Translations under genes and position numbers: made by a program
Source of the DNA: Acholoe squamosa
Lineage: Eukaryota; Annelida; Polychaeta; Phyllodocida; Polynoidae
Direction of reading: 5' to 3'
DNA: 64,000 nt
NCBI GenBank assembly: GCA_949317995.1
Contig: OX439046.1
Coordinates: forward strand, 35,996,002 to 36,060,001
Notes under the pieces: generated by a model
Database searches by the model: none
Seen by the model: only the letters and a program-made list of their open reading frames with translations
What the model was told of the DNA's origin: nothing
Shown here: one piece after another, positions 1 through 12,400 of the stretch
How positions within the stretch are numbered: position 1 is the first letter of the stretch
Layout of the letters: every line of letters begins with the position of its first letter

Positions 1-114
1 AGAAATATCTAATCATGGTACACTTTGACAAAAATTGGAAGGTTCTCATAAAGGTATGATGCAGGGAATGTACTCATAGCCTCATTGATATCCATCAGCG
101 TTGAGTTTGGCTAC

Positions 115-300
115 ATCCTGCTGAGCGCAGTTAGGCAAGCTCCTGCCTAAAGGGCCGCATCCACTGCTCACACCTTTATCCTAGTGAGCGCAGCTAGGCA
201 AGCTCCTGCCTAAAGGGCCGCATCCACTGCTCACACCTTTATCCTGCTGAGCGCAGTTAGGCAAGCTCCTGCCTGAAGGGCTGCATCCACTGCTCACGCA
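115..300. repeat. 63-bp tandem repeat, three copies
   Basis: Three consecutive units start at 115, 178 and 241, an exact 63-bp spacing. Each holds GAGCGCAG, TAGGCAAGCTCCTGCC and GCATCCACTGCTCAC. The first two units differ at very few positions; the third is slightly more diverged. Each unit contains a small dyad (TAGGCA...TGCCTA). No coding capacity is evident. Confidence 0.9.
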
Positions 301-413
301 TGGAAAATCCGTGGGTTATCATTGATTTCCATGGGGCGGGGGGCGCATGAAAGGACACGGATGGTCCATCTGTGGGTTATCATTGATTTCTATGGGCAGT
401 GGATGTGGCCCTT
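301..413. repeat. Diverged repeat related to the short MITE at 54.9 kb
   Basis: The phrase TTATCATTGATTTC followed by C/TATGG occurs twice (about 316 and 376), with GGATGGTCCATC between them and GCAGTGGATG near the end. The same words occur in the palindromic element at 54862-54972. GCAGTGGATG is the reverse complement of CATCCACTGC in the 63-bp repeats just upstream, so the two may be parts of one inverted-repeat element. Confidence 0.5.
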
Positions 414-871
414 GAGAGATTAGCTATAACTAAACTGCTGTTTCATTAACCCTCATCAGTCCTTTATATAATCCTTGTATAATAGCACCTATTAGAAAGA
501 TACCATGCACTTCAGTGTCCAACTAAGATCTGCAACCGTCATCTAATTTCTTTTATATTAAATCCTACCTCTGCCTATGTTGTATCAGGCAGCTCAATCT
601 GTCAGTATATCCTGTACAGTGAACAAGTTGTTATCTTCACTCACCAAGTGCTCCCACAAGCGGCTCACACATTTACATAAGATGGGCTTATCATAGCACA
701 ACACATGGTGCAGGGAGTGTTAGGCCTTTAGTATTGCAGACAGGTCTCAAGGAAATCATTACAACAATGGTTTCCAATTATACAGCTAAAAAACGCCCAG
801 GGATCTACATAGAACCATTGTCCATAGGGAATATACAGCTTTTTCTGGTACTGCAGCGTCCGCTGACTTCC
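414..871. other. No recognisable feature
   Basis: Unique-looking, AT-leaning sequence. The short open frames here have no recognisable motif. Confidence 0.5.
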
Positions 872-966
872 TTCTTTAATGTAATTATTACCATTAGATA
901 TCCATTTATCGACCACTGACTTTGTGGGTAGGCTTAGAGAGATGGGTCAGGCATGGTGAGCTTATT
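872..966. repeat. Left inverted repeat of a DIRS-like element
   Basis: The reverse complement of this stretch matches 4493-4560 (shared words AAAGTCAGTGGTC and ATAAATGGATATCTAATGG) and, more weakly, 4700-4785 (CTGACC, CTCTCTAAGCC). Inverted terminal repeats bracketing gag, RT, RNase H and tyrosine recombinase remnants are the known architecture of DIRS-type retrotransposons. Confidence 0.7.
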
Positions 967-1047
967 TTCGCTTGAACCAGGTCTCTCGTTGGAGACGGAC
1001 GTCTTGACGAGAGCACGCTGGGCTTATCAAGATGCCGAGGCACAGGC

Positions 1048-1647
1048 ATGCTGGCAGGACCAGACGCCCATGCTCCTGGCAGGGGGCCAGGGAAAACAAA
1101 TGAGGATGTATCTAGGCAACATTTTAAAAGAAACAGGGAAGCTATGGTACAGAGGGATGACACCTTCAGGTCCCTGCAGTGGTGCCTGCAGTTTGCAGCC
1201 AGACCCTTAGTACATGCACTAGATCAGCTGGGCAGCATGGAAACAATTAACTCTAAACCACTGGTCATAGTTATGTCAGATTCTTTGAAACTGTTAGCCA
1301 AGTCATCATGGAAAACCAATGACATTAGGCGCAACAATAAGTATGCAGGTTTAAGGGGTGTGGGGCTAGAAGTAGCACAGAAACCAGAAAACCAAAATTG
1401 CTTTAAATATCTGCTCAGAGAAGATGCCAGAGAGCAGATTGTGGTTAGGCAGAAGGAGGAAGAAGCCTTACGCAACATAGTGGCTGCCCCCAGATCATGG
1501 AACTGCAGCCAGGGAAACTACAGGGATGGCCAGGCCCGCAGCCGCCACAACAAGAGTGGGTCCAGTCGCAAATACACAGCGGGTCGCCCTAACTACAATC
1601 AGGACCGCAGCCACCACCAGGGGGCTTCGAACTGCCAGCAGGACTAG
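1048..1647 (+). pseudogene. DIRS-type gag-like ORF remnant
   Basis: An open frame of about 199 codons directly inside the left inverted repeat and upstream of RT. Residues about 45-130 (LVHALDQLGSMETINSKPLV, then a run ending near RNNKYAGLRGVGLE) resemble the helical capsid-like part of DIRS-type gag proteins. The C-terminal 60 residues are rich in Arg, Ser, Asn and Gln, as expected of a nucleic-acid-binding tail. No zinc knuckle is visible. The start is uncertain because the codon at 1048 lies inside a longer decayed frame. The assignment rests mainly on position within the element; the gag match itself is weak. Confidence 0.5.
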
Positions 1648-1725
1648 CGGTTCAACAGCAACACCTTACAAATGGCTTACAAATGGCATTCACCAAAGAC
1701 AGATGGGTGCTGGATAAAGTAAAAG

Positions 1726-2276
1726 GCTTGACCTACACACTATCCCTATACAATCAGAGATCCCATACTCTGCATCTATTAACCCAGTTAAAGATGCTCA
1801 GTTGGATACACAGATACAGGATACATTGAGTAAAGGAATCATAAAGCCTGCAGAAACGGTATAGGTATACATGTCTACAAAATGGATACTCACCAGGGCC
1901 AAGACTGTTTACATGTATCATGAAGGCACTGCTTTCACATCTGAGAGTAAATTACAGCATAAGCTTGGTGTTTTACATTGATGACACACTTATTTTTGGA
2001 GACACTCCAAAATTAGTGGAAAAATCTGTAAAACACACTCTCAGAATCCTACAAGAAGCAGGCTTCATGATTACCTTTAGAAAATCAGTCTTGACCCCGG
2101 CACAGTCATGTGAACACCTGGGTTTCACCATTGACTCAAACACACTGACACTACACATACCACCAAAGAAAGTGACAAACTTGGTGGCAATGGCCCATGA
2201 CATCCTGAAAATCAGGAGGCTGTCAATCAGACAGTTCGCAGCAGTCATAGGAAAACTGGCAGCCACTGAACCTTGA
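1726..2276 (+). pseudogene. DIRS-type reverse transcriptase, internally deleted
   Basis: The N-terminal end is recognisable as LSKGIIKPAET (about 1829-1860). The frame then breaks and resumes as NGYSPGPRLFTCIMKALLSH, the region after the LPFGL motif. Motif A (VDLKDAY-like) is missing, so 60-80 codons are deleted. The catalytic motif C is intact as FYIDDTLIFG (about 1973-2002), followed by the fingers-thumb region with CEHLGFTID. YIDD and the HLGF spacing are typical of tyrosine-recombinase retroelements. The copy cannot be active. Confidence 0.85.
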
Positions 2277-2457
2277 AATGACAGGGCCAAGGACCATATC
2301 AAACTTCTTCAGAGAGTTAAATATTGGGCGCTCGCCAAGTCAAGGTAACTATGACATAACCATGTATCTAAATGACACGGTCCATGATTGCATCAAACAG
2401 TGGCTGTCACATCTCCCTATTGCCTAAGCGCTATATGCAGAAATCCGCCCACAGCTG

Positions 2458-2810
2458 TTTATCTACACAGACTCTTCTAAAACAGAGTGGGGCCCATTGA
2501 GTTACAAGAACTGCATATCAATATTCTCGAATTGAAGGCATTTCTCATGGCTCTGAAGAAACTTCAATGTCAAGTAAAGGGGCAATGTGTACATTTATTC
2601 ATCAACAACACAACAGCCTTATGCTGTATCAGAAAAGGTGGTTCCCTGGGTTCTATACCATGTGATGAGGTCACACAGTGCATATACACTTATGCATGGA
2701 AACACACTATACTTAATGTGGAGGCAGACAGGGCATCAAGAGTGTTTGCCTCATGTGCAGAGTGGTCACTATCCCGTACCATCCAAAATTTTCATCTTCT
2801 CTGCATTTCA
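2458..2810 (+). pseudogene. DIRS-type RNase H domain remnant
   Basis: Immediately follows RT. The first acidic block reads YTDSSKTEWG (about 2464-2493); a frameshift follows at GTGGGGCCC. The second block is INILELKAFLMAL with its Glu. The third block is LFINNTTALCCIRKGGS, where the catalytic Asp of the usual DNTTAV motif is Asn. The end, VEADRASRVF...EWSL, matches the ADALSR...EWSL region of DIRS RNase H. The Asp-to-Asn change and the frameshift mark it as dead. Confidence 0.8.
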
Positions 2811-3005
2811 TGAACATCAGGTTGACCTGTTTGCATCATATCAAAATTCATCTTCCCACCTTTCTCTCTCATTGGCATGGTGATGAGGAAGATACAGCAG
2901 GACAAGACCACCAGACTATTAGTGGTCCCCAACACAGCCATGGTTCACCAGGCTCAGGAGGTACAGGGAGCACCTGCAAATCCCCATTAGCTCTTCGACC
3001 ATGTT

Positions 3006-4000
3006 GTGGCCAGGGGACCCTACCAAGAAATTCCCATTGGCAGGCAGATTATCCCTATACGAAAAACATATGGTGTGATCCCCAGGGCTATTCCTTTGCT
3101 TGCTGCATGGAAGGTAATGGCCATGGAGTCCCAATACTGCACAGTCTATGAGGGACGTGCAAAGCGAGGGCTGGCATTCACGAGTCTAAGGGATGTGCAC
3201 CCCACACAACCATTCGTCAGGGAATGCATACAGTTCCTTAGTGATTATCTTGATATTGGGGTAGGTCACAGTGCTACAATACATCCAGGTCGTTTCTGTC
3301 ATGTTTTATAACATTCAATGGGAAACCAGCTGGAGAACAGCCTACCATATCGAGATTTGTAAGGGGACAAAAGTAAAAAAAAAAAAAAAAAGTCAATGGA
3401 ATTTGTGTGGACCCACAGCCAGCATTATTGACAATGCAGAACTGGGGTTACATACAAGGACTAGACTATGAGAAACTTACCAGACATACTATGTTACTGG
3501 TGTTACTAGCCACTGGACAAAGACTGCAGGCCCTGCACCTTATGCTCAGAGAAGACTGTGAGTGGACCGACCACTCAGTCAAGATTACAGACTCACTCCG
3601 CACAAAAATGAACAATCCAACTGACAAACTGCTGATCATGTACTTTCAAAGGAGAGAAGATGAAAGGTTGTGTGTCTATTCCCATCTTAGGGCATACATT
3701 GCTGACCAAAGGTCAAAATCTGCTATGCCATTTGTCTTCTCAACAGTGAAACTGCCCACCTCCAGGGCCAGTGCAAAGACAATATCCAGACAAGAAAAAA
3801 TCAGCACTGAAGGATGCTAGAGTAGATGAGCAGTATACAGCTCACTCTGCTCGCCATGTTAATATCAGCTGCAGCAAGAAAACAAGTACCGGTACATGAG
3901 ATCCTCAGATCAGCAGGGTGATCAAATGAAACCACCTTTGCTCGGTTCTATAATAGACCCTTTTATGTACCACCTGTACTGCAGCCTACAGACTTTATCC
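3006..4000 (+). pseudogene. DIRS-type tyrosine recombinase remnant
   Basis: Three frames together give a tyrosine recombinase. The SAM-like N-terminal part is near 3140-3290 (FVRECIQFLSDYLDIGVGHS). An A-rich run at 3377-3391 interrupts the frame. The catalytic core then begins LTRHTMLLVLLATGQRLQAL (3475-3535), with the first Arg in TGQR. The box II motif HSAR is at about 3844-3855. Next come VPVHEILRSAG, a TGA in place of the expected Trp, and TTFARFYNRPFY with the nucleophile Tyr near 3950. All catalytic residues remain readable despite the disruptions. Such an enzyme would integrate a circular cDNA without a target duplication. Confidence 0.85.
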
Positions 4001-4492
4001 CATTCCTGCTGGATCTATGATGCATAAACACTCATACACTTGTGTGCAAACAAATTCACTTGCATATGAATTTATTATGAGGTAGAAATACCTACATAAA
4101 TGTCTATTTAGTCACTTATATCCAAGTATTAGCTTAGGTTACGTTGTGTATCAGTTATATCCTTTACACGCAGTATTTTTGGTGACTTTCAGCCTCCAAT
4201 ACAGTTACAGGCACACTGAGTGCTGAGGCTATTACAGCATGATAGCTGTAAACTATTTTCCCTTAAGGAGAAAAAGAGGGGGGGAGGTACATTACCCCTA
4301 CAGTCATTGAAATTACACTGTTATAAGGTCTACACAATGTATAACATTTTGCCTGTTTACTCGGAACATAACGTTCCTGACCTACTATATGTTTTGTCTA
4401 CATATAAAGTGATGGCTGTAGTTTTGCTAACATATAATAAATTTATTTAGATAGCAAAGCTCCCGCCTGAGTCTTAAATTTCACGAACAAGT
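4001..4492. other. 3' non-coding part of the DIRS-like element
   Basis: No coding motif. It lies between the recombinase remnant and the right inverted repeat and is AT-rich; a G-run with purines sits near 4272-4290. Confidence 0.4.
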
Positions 4493-4560
4493 TGTAGTAG
4501 CCTACTGACAAAGTCAGTGGTCAATAAATGGATATCTAATGGTAAAAATTGTTAAGTTAT
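4493..4560. repeat. Right inverted repeat of the DIRS-like element
   Basis: Reads CTGACAAAGTCAGTGGTCAA then ATAAATGGATATCTAATGG, the inverse complement of 872-945. It overlaps the start of the palindromic unit that follows. Confidence 0.7.
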
Positions 4561-4806
4561 TTTAATGTAATATAACATAACTGTAATTATTATCATAATA
4601 TCCTATCACCACTGATGTAGGTTGGCCTAGCCCTCGTGCCAGAAGCACTCTTCCCACCACTAAGTCACCAGCGAAATTAAAACTCGAATTATGGTAAAGT
4701 ATGACGATAAGCTCACTGTACCTGACCTGTCTCTCTAAGCCAACCCAAGTCAGTAGTTGATAGGATATTATGATAATAATTTTACATTACATTGAAATAA
4801 CTTAAA
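4551..4806. mobile_element. Palindromic element with about 80-bp arms
   Basis: The arms 4551-4635 and 4730-4806 are inverted copies: AAGTTATTTTAATGTAAT against ATTACATTGAAATAACTT, and ATTATCATAATATCCTATCA against TGATAGGATATTATGATAAT. The central 90 bp repeat part of the DIRS inverted repeat (CTGTCTCTCTAAGCC). It is either a non-autonomous foldback derived from the DIRS terminus or the internal complementary region that DIRS elements carry. Confidence 0.7.
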
Positions 4807-6116
4807 AATCAAAATCCTCTTCTATGTAGGTACTGTTATATAACTATCGTCTTTTTAATTGTCCGTTCACAGGATGACTGTATTAATTGATTTAAAAGTA
4901 TAAGTGGGACGTCTAATCTAGAGGCGGCTTCAACTAGCATGCTTGTGATTGACAGTCTTTGTAAAATCTGGTTGTGTCTCAGTGAATGGCAGTGATTAAT
5001 AGAGTGTTTTATTTAGTGTGTAAGTGTTTGATCTGTATGGAATGTGTTAGTACAGGCAGCTGATGGGATTGGCTTATTAACGATTGCTTCAGGTAGGACA
5101 AGCTTCTAAGAAATACATCTTTGTGCGTCCCATCGCTCAGGGCAAGCAAGAAAAAGTTTTCCGTCATGTATTTCTCAGGGGCTTTGCTTAGAAGAAGAAA
5201 CAAGATTTTCCAACGCCACTGAGAGATTTGGTGATGATTAGTTGCTATGTCCTAGCTTATTTCTGAACATACTACTACTGCACCCTAAACGTTGTACTAG
5301 CTACAGCAGTAACTCTCAGACTCAATGGGGCGTATTATGGGCTACATGTGTTATGCGCTAGATAACCATAGAATACTGTGGAGAAATTTGGTCTAATATG
5401 ACATTTTTACTGATAATAGACTATTATGTAGCAAGAGACATAATGAGACTTACGGCCGCCAGTCAGTGTTGGTTATTTCAAATAAGGATATGATGATTAC
5501 ACCTTTTAATTTTAACCACAGCATTGAGTAATACACCTATTTTTACCCAATGATTATTTACCATCACGATTTGTTCATGGTTAGAATACTACTGATATAT
5601 GCACTCGCAAAAGGGATATTTTCCTTCTACCACCCTTAGCAAAACATTCTACATCATTACCAACCGCTGATTGTAAATGTTGTGTTGCCACGAGAAATGA
5701 GATGGCTAGTTGTTCTGCAAAGGACCACAGGGGTATGTTTCATAACGTTGTACTATGACTAAATTAATGTACTATCACTAAAATCGTACAACAAACACAG
5801 AATCTGGGTAAATCATAGGTTTTATATGGTAGCATATACAGAATTATACCAAGCACTAGCATAGGGTTCTAACCTGGGATATTTCTACTATGGTTATTAA
5901 CAGTCTGATGTAATTTTCCTTGTAGTTCAATGACTCATTGTGGTCAAAAAGGCAGCATTCTGATTATCAACCAATCATACAATTTCTGATCATTTAAGAT
6001 ACAAAATGTGAGACAAATTGTTGCCTGTTCTGAAACATACCCCTGACCTCAGTTCATTCACTAGACTGACTCTCTTGGTATCATCAAAGTGTGACTAGTA
6101 CATGTTTAGATATCAG
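4807..6116. other. No recognisable feature
   Basis: AT-leaning intergenic sequence with only short open frames and no motif I can name on either strand. Confidence 0.5.
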
Positions 6117-6354
6117 CTAGGGTTTTCTCAAATGCTACGATCTGGGCCTACCCACTACATACTGCCCACCCTCTACGATCCAGTCAGATCGTAGTAAGAG
6201 GGAGTGGGTGACCCTGTATTAATTAGCTACGATTGCCAATTCAGGTACATGCTTTTTCCCTCTATATCTGCACCAGTCATGGTGATTGACCCAACGTAAC
6301 CAAGAATTGCCTTCTGATCCAGGCCAGGTTGGTATGATTTGGGACTGCCTGAAA

Positions 6355-6403
6355 CTTAGCATCTTAAAAATGACTTCCAGGAAGTCATTTCTCAGAAGCT
6401 AAG
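6355..6403. repeat. 49-bp hairpin inside element A
   Basis: CTTAGC, then AAATGACTTCC, then GGAAGTCATTT and GCTAAG form a near-complete stem around a CAG centre. It sits just outside the B1 insertion point. Confidence 0.8.
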
Positions 6404-6433
6404 TTTTGAGCACTGCCAAATCGTACTGACCTG

Positions 6434-7239
6434 GAGGTTAATTCAAAACATCCTGGGATAGCAACCCCAGCAATCTTAGTGTAGGCACATATCATAAGGC
6501 CTGGCCAGGCTACCCTATCTAATGCAGTGGTTGCAGGCCTGTCAGGAATAGTAAGTCCTGGGATCACTTCACTGTTCCTTTTCCAGCACTAAGATCACTG
6601 CAATCTTAGTGAAAGAATTGCATAGTGGTTTCACCTGAGTACAAGAGCACCTACAGGGAACACTCCTGATTGAAAGAGTGAATAGCCTACTGCATATACA
6701 AAAACAGGGGAGGGAGTATGTTTACTGAGAATCCTTGAGGGCCTTAGGCCTACTCATGCGTTAAGGGCACTCTAAGGTAATTCTTCCTTCTCAAGTTTTG
6801 AAGTGAAGTCCTACCCCACTCCCTTTGGTATCCTCTTGCTGCAAGCCAGACTTTGTCTTCGGGGAATTTCATCTGTCTCTCTCTATTGAGGTAAGATATT
6901 TTTATTTTATCCTGGTTGAACATTTGCATTACAGTTACCTTATTTACAGATGGAATCTAATATATTTCTTAGCTCATATGGGGACGGGGAACGGTGGTAT
7001 AAGCACTCTTGTGAAGAAGAGTGACTCCACAGCTATTCCTTTATTTTGGGACTCTTACGCCTGTGCCTAGTCAGTACTTCTTGGAATAGTTTAGGAGGGC
7101 TGAGGCTAAGATCGATGCGATCTTAGTGCTGGCTAGGAAATGTGAACGCAGTCTGATCTTAAGATCGCCTAATAGAATAAGGAAGAATAATTCCTAAGAT
7201 CACTGGGGTTGCGATCCCAGGATGTTTGGAATTAACCTC
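6434..7239. mobile_element. Harbinger-like MITE B, copy 1 (B1)
   Basis: Termini GAGGTTAATTC and GAATTAACCTC, with inverted homology for about 35 bp (ATCCTGGGAT against ATCCCAGGAT). Flanked by CTG at 6431-6433 and 7240-7242, a 3-bp CWG duplication as known for PIF/Harbinger elements of animals; TGACCT on both sides is an alternative 6-bp reading. It lies inside element A. The interior repeats AAGATCGCA/GATCTTAGTG words on both strands. No transposase is encoded. Confidence 0.8.
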
Positions 7240-7436
7240 CTGACCTGGATCGAAGGGAATTGTCGATTTTACAGGGTCAATCACTATGACTGGTGCAGAT
7301 ATAGAGGTAAAGGGCATGCATTTGAATAGGTAATCGTAGGTAATACATAATCTCCCAGGGTCAATCACTACGATTGGACTGGATCGTAGGGGTGGTTGAA
7401 ATTGGGGTAGGATCGTAGCGTTTGAGAAATGGCTAG

Positions 7437-8728
7437 CAGGCGAGGCATGCAAGTGAGAGATTCGCCAACAGAATAAAACCTTTATTTTATTAGATGGGTG
7501 ATGGTCCACCGGGCGAGATTGCAAACAATAAAACTAATTCTCATGTATGTTGAGCCTATTGGCCAAACTAAGAGCTAAATAGGGCCTAATATCGTTTAGT
7601 AGACCCACAGCGACTAAGTACTGATCTTCATTTAATTGCCAGACCCAAAACCTGGGTATCATTATCAAGGCCGATTCTTGGAGGACATTTGAAAAAGGTG
7701 GTTCTAATGTCACATGGTGTGTCTGATGTGTATATAATTGGCAGCTTATCAGCTGGCCTTTTAGATTTATTACAGTATGTGGTATAATGTATGCAATCAG
7801 TGGCTCACAGTTTTACAGCTCTTTGCTTGAAATATTTCATATGAATTGTGTATCACTACGTTTCTCTAAAAAGGGTAAGAGAACATTGAGAGGAAAGTTT
7901 GACTTTGCAATAGTTTTCTTCATTAACCAGTCCATTTCTTATGAGGTGACCAAGTTAAGACTTTAACTTGGAAAGAAGATTAGGAGGGCAAATGCTGCAG
8001 CAGTGCAGGATTTGGATGGGGACATTAGCGAAAGTTGTCTTAAAGCCCATGAATATTTAGAGTTAAACGCTTTGAGCATGAACCTCATAATGTCTCTCTC
8101 TCTATAAACCTCTGGTGTGACTGAGTGTCCAATTGCTTATGTAAATCTCTACTACCTCTACTCCATCATTCATTGAAGAGCAACTCGTAGACTTCCTGAA
8201 TCTGAACTTATCTGCGAGCTGCTCATTCACCAGCCAGATAACGATTTTCTTAATGTATCTAGAAGCCAATGACAATACTTTTGATACTTATCCTGAAACA
8301 AAGGGTCTGAAAATGGCTGAAAGGACGATCTAGCTTCTGCCAAAAGACGTTACGAGTAGAATCTATGGTCTAATCATGTAGAGAAACCAAATCACCACTG
8401 GGACCTGTAACGAAGCGATAACTTGAGTGCCTTTTGCTTTCAATTTTTTTTTTCTGGTAGTTTTTTATTATCTCAATCCCTTCCTGCTTTGACCTCCCTT
8501 GCCCGGAATTTTAATCCCCATTTGATAAAGTGAACATATGTTATTATTACTGCACTCCTACTTCCGGCGCCCTACTTCCTACACCACATTCCCCAATGTC
8601 CCCTAGCTCACAAGTTTAATATTTTGAGACTCTCTCAGAGCAGACTGTATATATTAGGTGCTTAAAACTAAGGTGTATTGCGATCATCATCTAGAGAAAT
8701 AATCAGAGTAATGTAGTATGTCGTAGAT
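7437..8728. other. No recognisable feature
   Basis: About 1.3 kb between two MITEs. Only short frames without motifs; a T-run and a TTTCTGG stretch occur near 8441-8460. Confidence 0.5.
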
Positions 8729-8731
8729 CTG

Positions 8732-9470
8732 GAGGTTAATTCAAAAGATCCTGGGATCGCAACCTCAGCAATCTTAGGAATTATTCCACCTTATCCTATT
8801 AAGCGATCTTAAGATTAGACTGCATTCACTTTTACTAGCCAGCACTAAGATTGCATCGATCTTAGCCTCAGCCCTCCTACACTATTCTGAGAAGTACTGA
8901 CTGGACACAGGGGTAAAAGTCCCAAAGGAATAGCAGTGGAGTCACTCTTCTTTACAACAATGTTTACACCATTGTTCCCTGTCCCCATACGGGCTATCAA
9001 AAGATCACAGGGTGCAGTTGACCCTGTACAGTATACAAAAATTGTTCCCATGAATGTATGATTCATGCTTGCCTAATAGAAGCATTGTGCCCCCCCCCCA
9101 GGACACAGAGAGAGAAGGAAAGAATTACCTTACAGTGCACTTAATGCATGAGTAGCCCTAAGAGCCCTCACGGACACTCAGCAAACATCCTCCCTCCCCT
9201 CTATATGTATGCAGCAGGCTATTCACTCTTTCGATCAGGAGTGTTCCCTGTAAGTGCTCTTGTACTCAAGTTAAACCACTATGCAATTCTTTCACTAAGA
9301 TCGCAGGGATCTTAGCACTGGAAAAGGAATAGTGAAGTGATCTCAGGACTTGCTATTCCTGACATGCCTGCAACCACTGCATTAGATAGGGTAGACTGGC
9401 CAGGTCTTATGATATGTGCCTACACTAAGATCGCAGGAGTAGAAATCCCAGGATCTTTTGAATTAACCTC
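8732..9470. mobile_element. Harbinger-like MITE B, copy 2 (B2), inverted relative to B1
   Basis: Same termini as B1 (GAGGTTAATTC / GAATTAACCTC). The interior aligns with the reverse complement of B1 over most of its length (for example GTGACTCCACAGCTATTCCT in B1 has its inverse near 8920-8945). Flanks are CTG on the left (8729-8731) and CAG on the right (9471-9473), so the central W differs. A C-run lies at about 9091-9100. Confidence 0.8.
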
Positions 9471-9473
9471 CAG

Positions 9474-12400
9474 ACAAAACTGACAAACGAGGTCAAGTAG
9501 ATTTTAGTTGTTTTAATTGCAATCTGTGGTAGTAGTATGGTACATCTTCTGATAATGATGTTTCGGACAAAATTAATGGTGTCCTTCTTCAGGACATATC
9601 AGAATAATGTTTCCCAATAATTAGTCGTGAGGTCCGTGTTAAGGCTCACTGTCTAGGCACTGTCTTCCCGGCAATATCCAGCACAGGCATCGAATATTGA
9701 CGTAGTGGCTGGTTCTTTGAGGCACTGCATGAAATCCCGATCTACATGTGTCAACCATGTTTCACATCATACTCCATCTATATATGTATTCTATCTAGCA
9801 GAATGGAAAAATCCCAACCACACAGGATGCAATTGACACCTTCTGTAAAGCTGAATATAATTAAGTCTAACATATCTAAGGCCCTGGCTGTCTTAATTGA
9901 ATTCATTCATTTCGTTGTCACATGCATCAGTTCTGGGAGTTTCATTAAAAGATTCCTGGTTGTTACCGCAATTAATATGAGTCATGATTTCCAAGTAGAT
10001 CTGGCTGTTAAAGGTAAATACTAGAGGGTATATACATTGGTGACGCACTTGAAGACATTTCAGGGTCAAGTGCACCCGACAGGGTATATATAATTAGCAG
10101 AACCCCAGTGTAGCCACTCTTGAGAGAACGAGTTTTCAACTGCTATTTTTTACCTTCCACTGCTATTTCTTTCTCTGTGGACCTGTTGCCACTCTGCACA
10201 GTTGTTAGCTGCTTGGAATAGTGAAACCAGGGCTGAGGCTAACAGTGCTCACTAAAAAGTAGCTGGCTATCAGAAAGGAAGGCAGGCCTACCTTACCATA
10301 GCAGTAAATAAATAAGAGAGGGAAATCACTAACGTTTCATTGGTAGCGATGGCAGAGCCTTTTGAATTCACCTCCTGTGGACGGAGGCTTCGTGATCTAA
10401 ACTATCGAAATCAGAAGAGTTGAGCCCAACCAGCCCAGACTATAAAAAGCATTTAGCATAGCCAACTAGCATTGAAACGTTCGAGACTACTTTCAATTGC
10501 ACTCGATGGGTCTATCTCTTTTCATGGGAAGTAAGGTTAAAAAACCTTTAATCAATTTAGCTACCTGCCTCGGCTACTGTAGTGGGCTTTCTGAAATCAG
10601 AGCACAATGTGCTAGTAGCTGTTATTTTTGTGTGAAATCTACTTAATTAAATTAGCTTGTAGCTTGCAACGGAAATGTGGATTTAATGAAAAATGAATCC
10701 CTTTGTGTTCATCCTAATGCTGAGTATTGCCTGGCTTAGCACTGTATTCTACCATTTGGCAAAGTATGCTGTTGAAATACATTATATATGGGCAGGGTAG
10801 AATTTGTATTTAAGTACAACCATCAATACATTTGACTATTATAATTATCTTTAAGCTTTCTCGAAAAATGTAGGGCAGCGTCTTTCAACAGAATTTCCTA
10901 AACCAATCTGGATTACAGGGAATCAATGGAATACAGAACTACAACCTATCATTTTTTTTTGTTGTGGAAGGTTCAATACTATACTTTTTTCATATGATCT
11001 TTTATTGGAATCACACCTGATATAGCTGCTATTTTATTTATCTTTGCGACGGTAATTAACACGCAGGAAGTTGGGTTCCCTATGTACAGAGGGACTATTT
11101 CGATATATCATGATTGCAAACTGCACGTTATTCAGTTTTCTGTTAAGTAAAAGACGTTGAGCTATAACAGTACTGACTGACACACATTAGGATATATCGT
11201 TAGGACATATCGTTAGAATATAATCAGTGTGGTTTTCGCATTCATGAAAAGGGTAAAAAGAGTAAATCTCTGGCTGAGATCTCAGTAGGATGATCACCAA
11301 GCCAATGAAATTTCCAAGTCATGGAAAGGTTTTTCTAGCAAAGTGTAAAGTAAGTGCACCCTATGGGCAGGAGGGGGTGATACTTTGATTGCAATTGCTC
11401 CTCCGGTTTGCTCATTTATTAGTGGGACTCACTGCCTTCGTATCTGAGATGCATTCAATAGCCTGTGGCAGTAACCGCTGCAATCCCAGGACAGCACCTA
11501 GAGAAAGTTAAGGTTGCGGCAGTAGTGTAAATGAAATGTCTCCTGGTACGTACAAATGAGATTACTGGTTACTTTAGGTGAGGTGAGCAAGTATGAGCCA
11601 ATTTGAGCCATTCTGGACAGGAGTAGCCCCCAGCCACCTGCACCCTCCTTCTATGGGGTGCCAGAAGGGGTGCCATAATTCCCTGGTATTTTAAGAGCAG
11701 TTTGATGAATTTCATAACACCATAAACGTCGGCAGTCCCTAATCACATTTGACTTGATATTGAGAGTAAGGGTGACGTATGTGACAAAGAATATCCCAAA
11801 ATACATTACCTTAGATGCCATCTTAGATATTACAAAAAGTAACATTTTTAGGCAGAATAAAACATCTGTATTATTAGTCTTAGCAAACATGGTGAACCCC
11901 GTTACAAATGCCTGTGGGTAGATGAGCAGCTCGGGGTGTCAGACAGAGCTGCACGGCCCCTGGTGAGCAGGTGGCTGAGCTAATCGATGCTCAGAGCCTG
12001 TAGTGGGGACAGTGTCAGGGTTGTCCTCTCTTTTCCTAGCTATAGCCTACCGGTCATTCAACTACAAGTGCCCATCTGCTTCCAGGAATCTCTATTAGCA
12101 TTCTCTAGGCAAACTTTGCTAAAGCAATGATTTGAGCGCATACTGAAAGGCTTTAATCCCAGAGCCAGACATATAACTGTTATAAATAGGGATACATTTC
12201 CCATTGATTAATCTGTCTGAGCCAATGTATAACCATAACTGACAGTTAAAAAATGCTATCAATATCATTCATCTAATCTCATCTCCATCAATTATAAATA
12301 GAAATGCCTAGTTTACATTCGGGTAAATTTTTATGCTGTGTTGTACAACTAGGTGCTATATTATTGACTGCCGAGGTAAAATAATAATTATGAATCTATA

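Larger units (their letters stand above)
6121..7432. mobile_element. TIR element A, interrupted by element B1
   Basis: Inverted ends TTCTCAAATGCTACGATC (left) and GATCGTAGCGTTTGAGAA (right) continue into inner inverted homology (about 6130-6330 against 7244-7430; for example CTATATCTGCACCAGTCATG). CTAG flanks both ends (6117-6120 and 7433-7436). Without B1 the element is about 500 bp and has no coding capacity. The terminal words resemble family C (CATTTCT...CTACGA), so A is probably a non-autonomous relative. Confidence 0.75.

Noticed and set aside
10363-10376. Third copy of MITE family B
   Set aside because: Only one 14-bp end is present and no matching opposite terminus was found.
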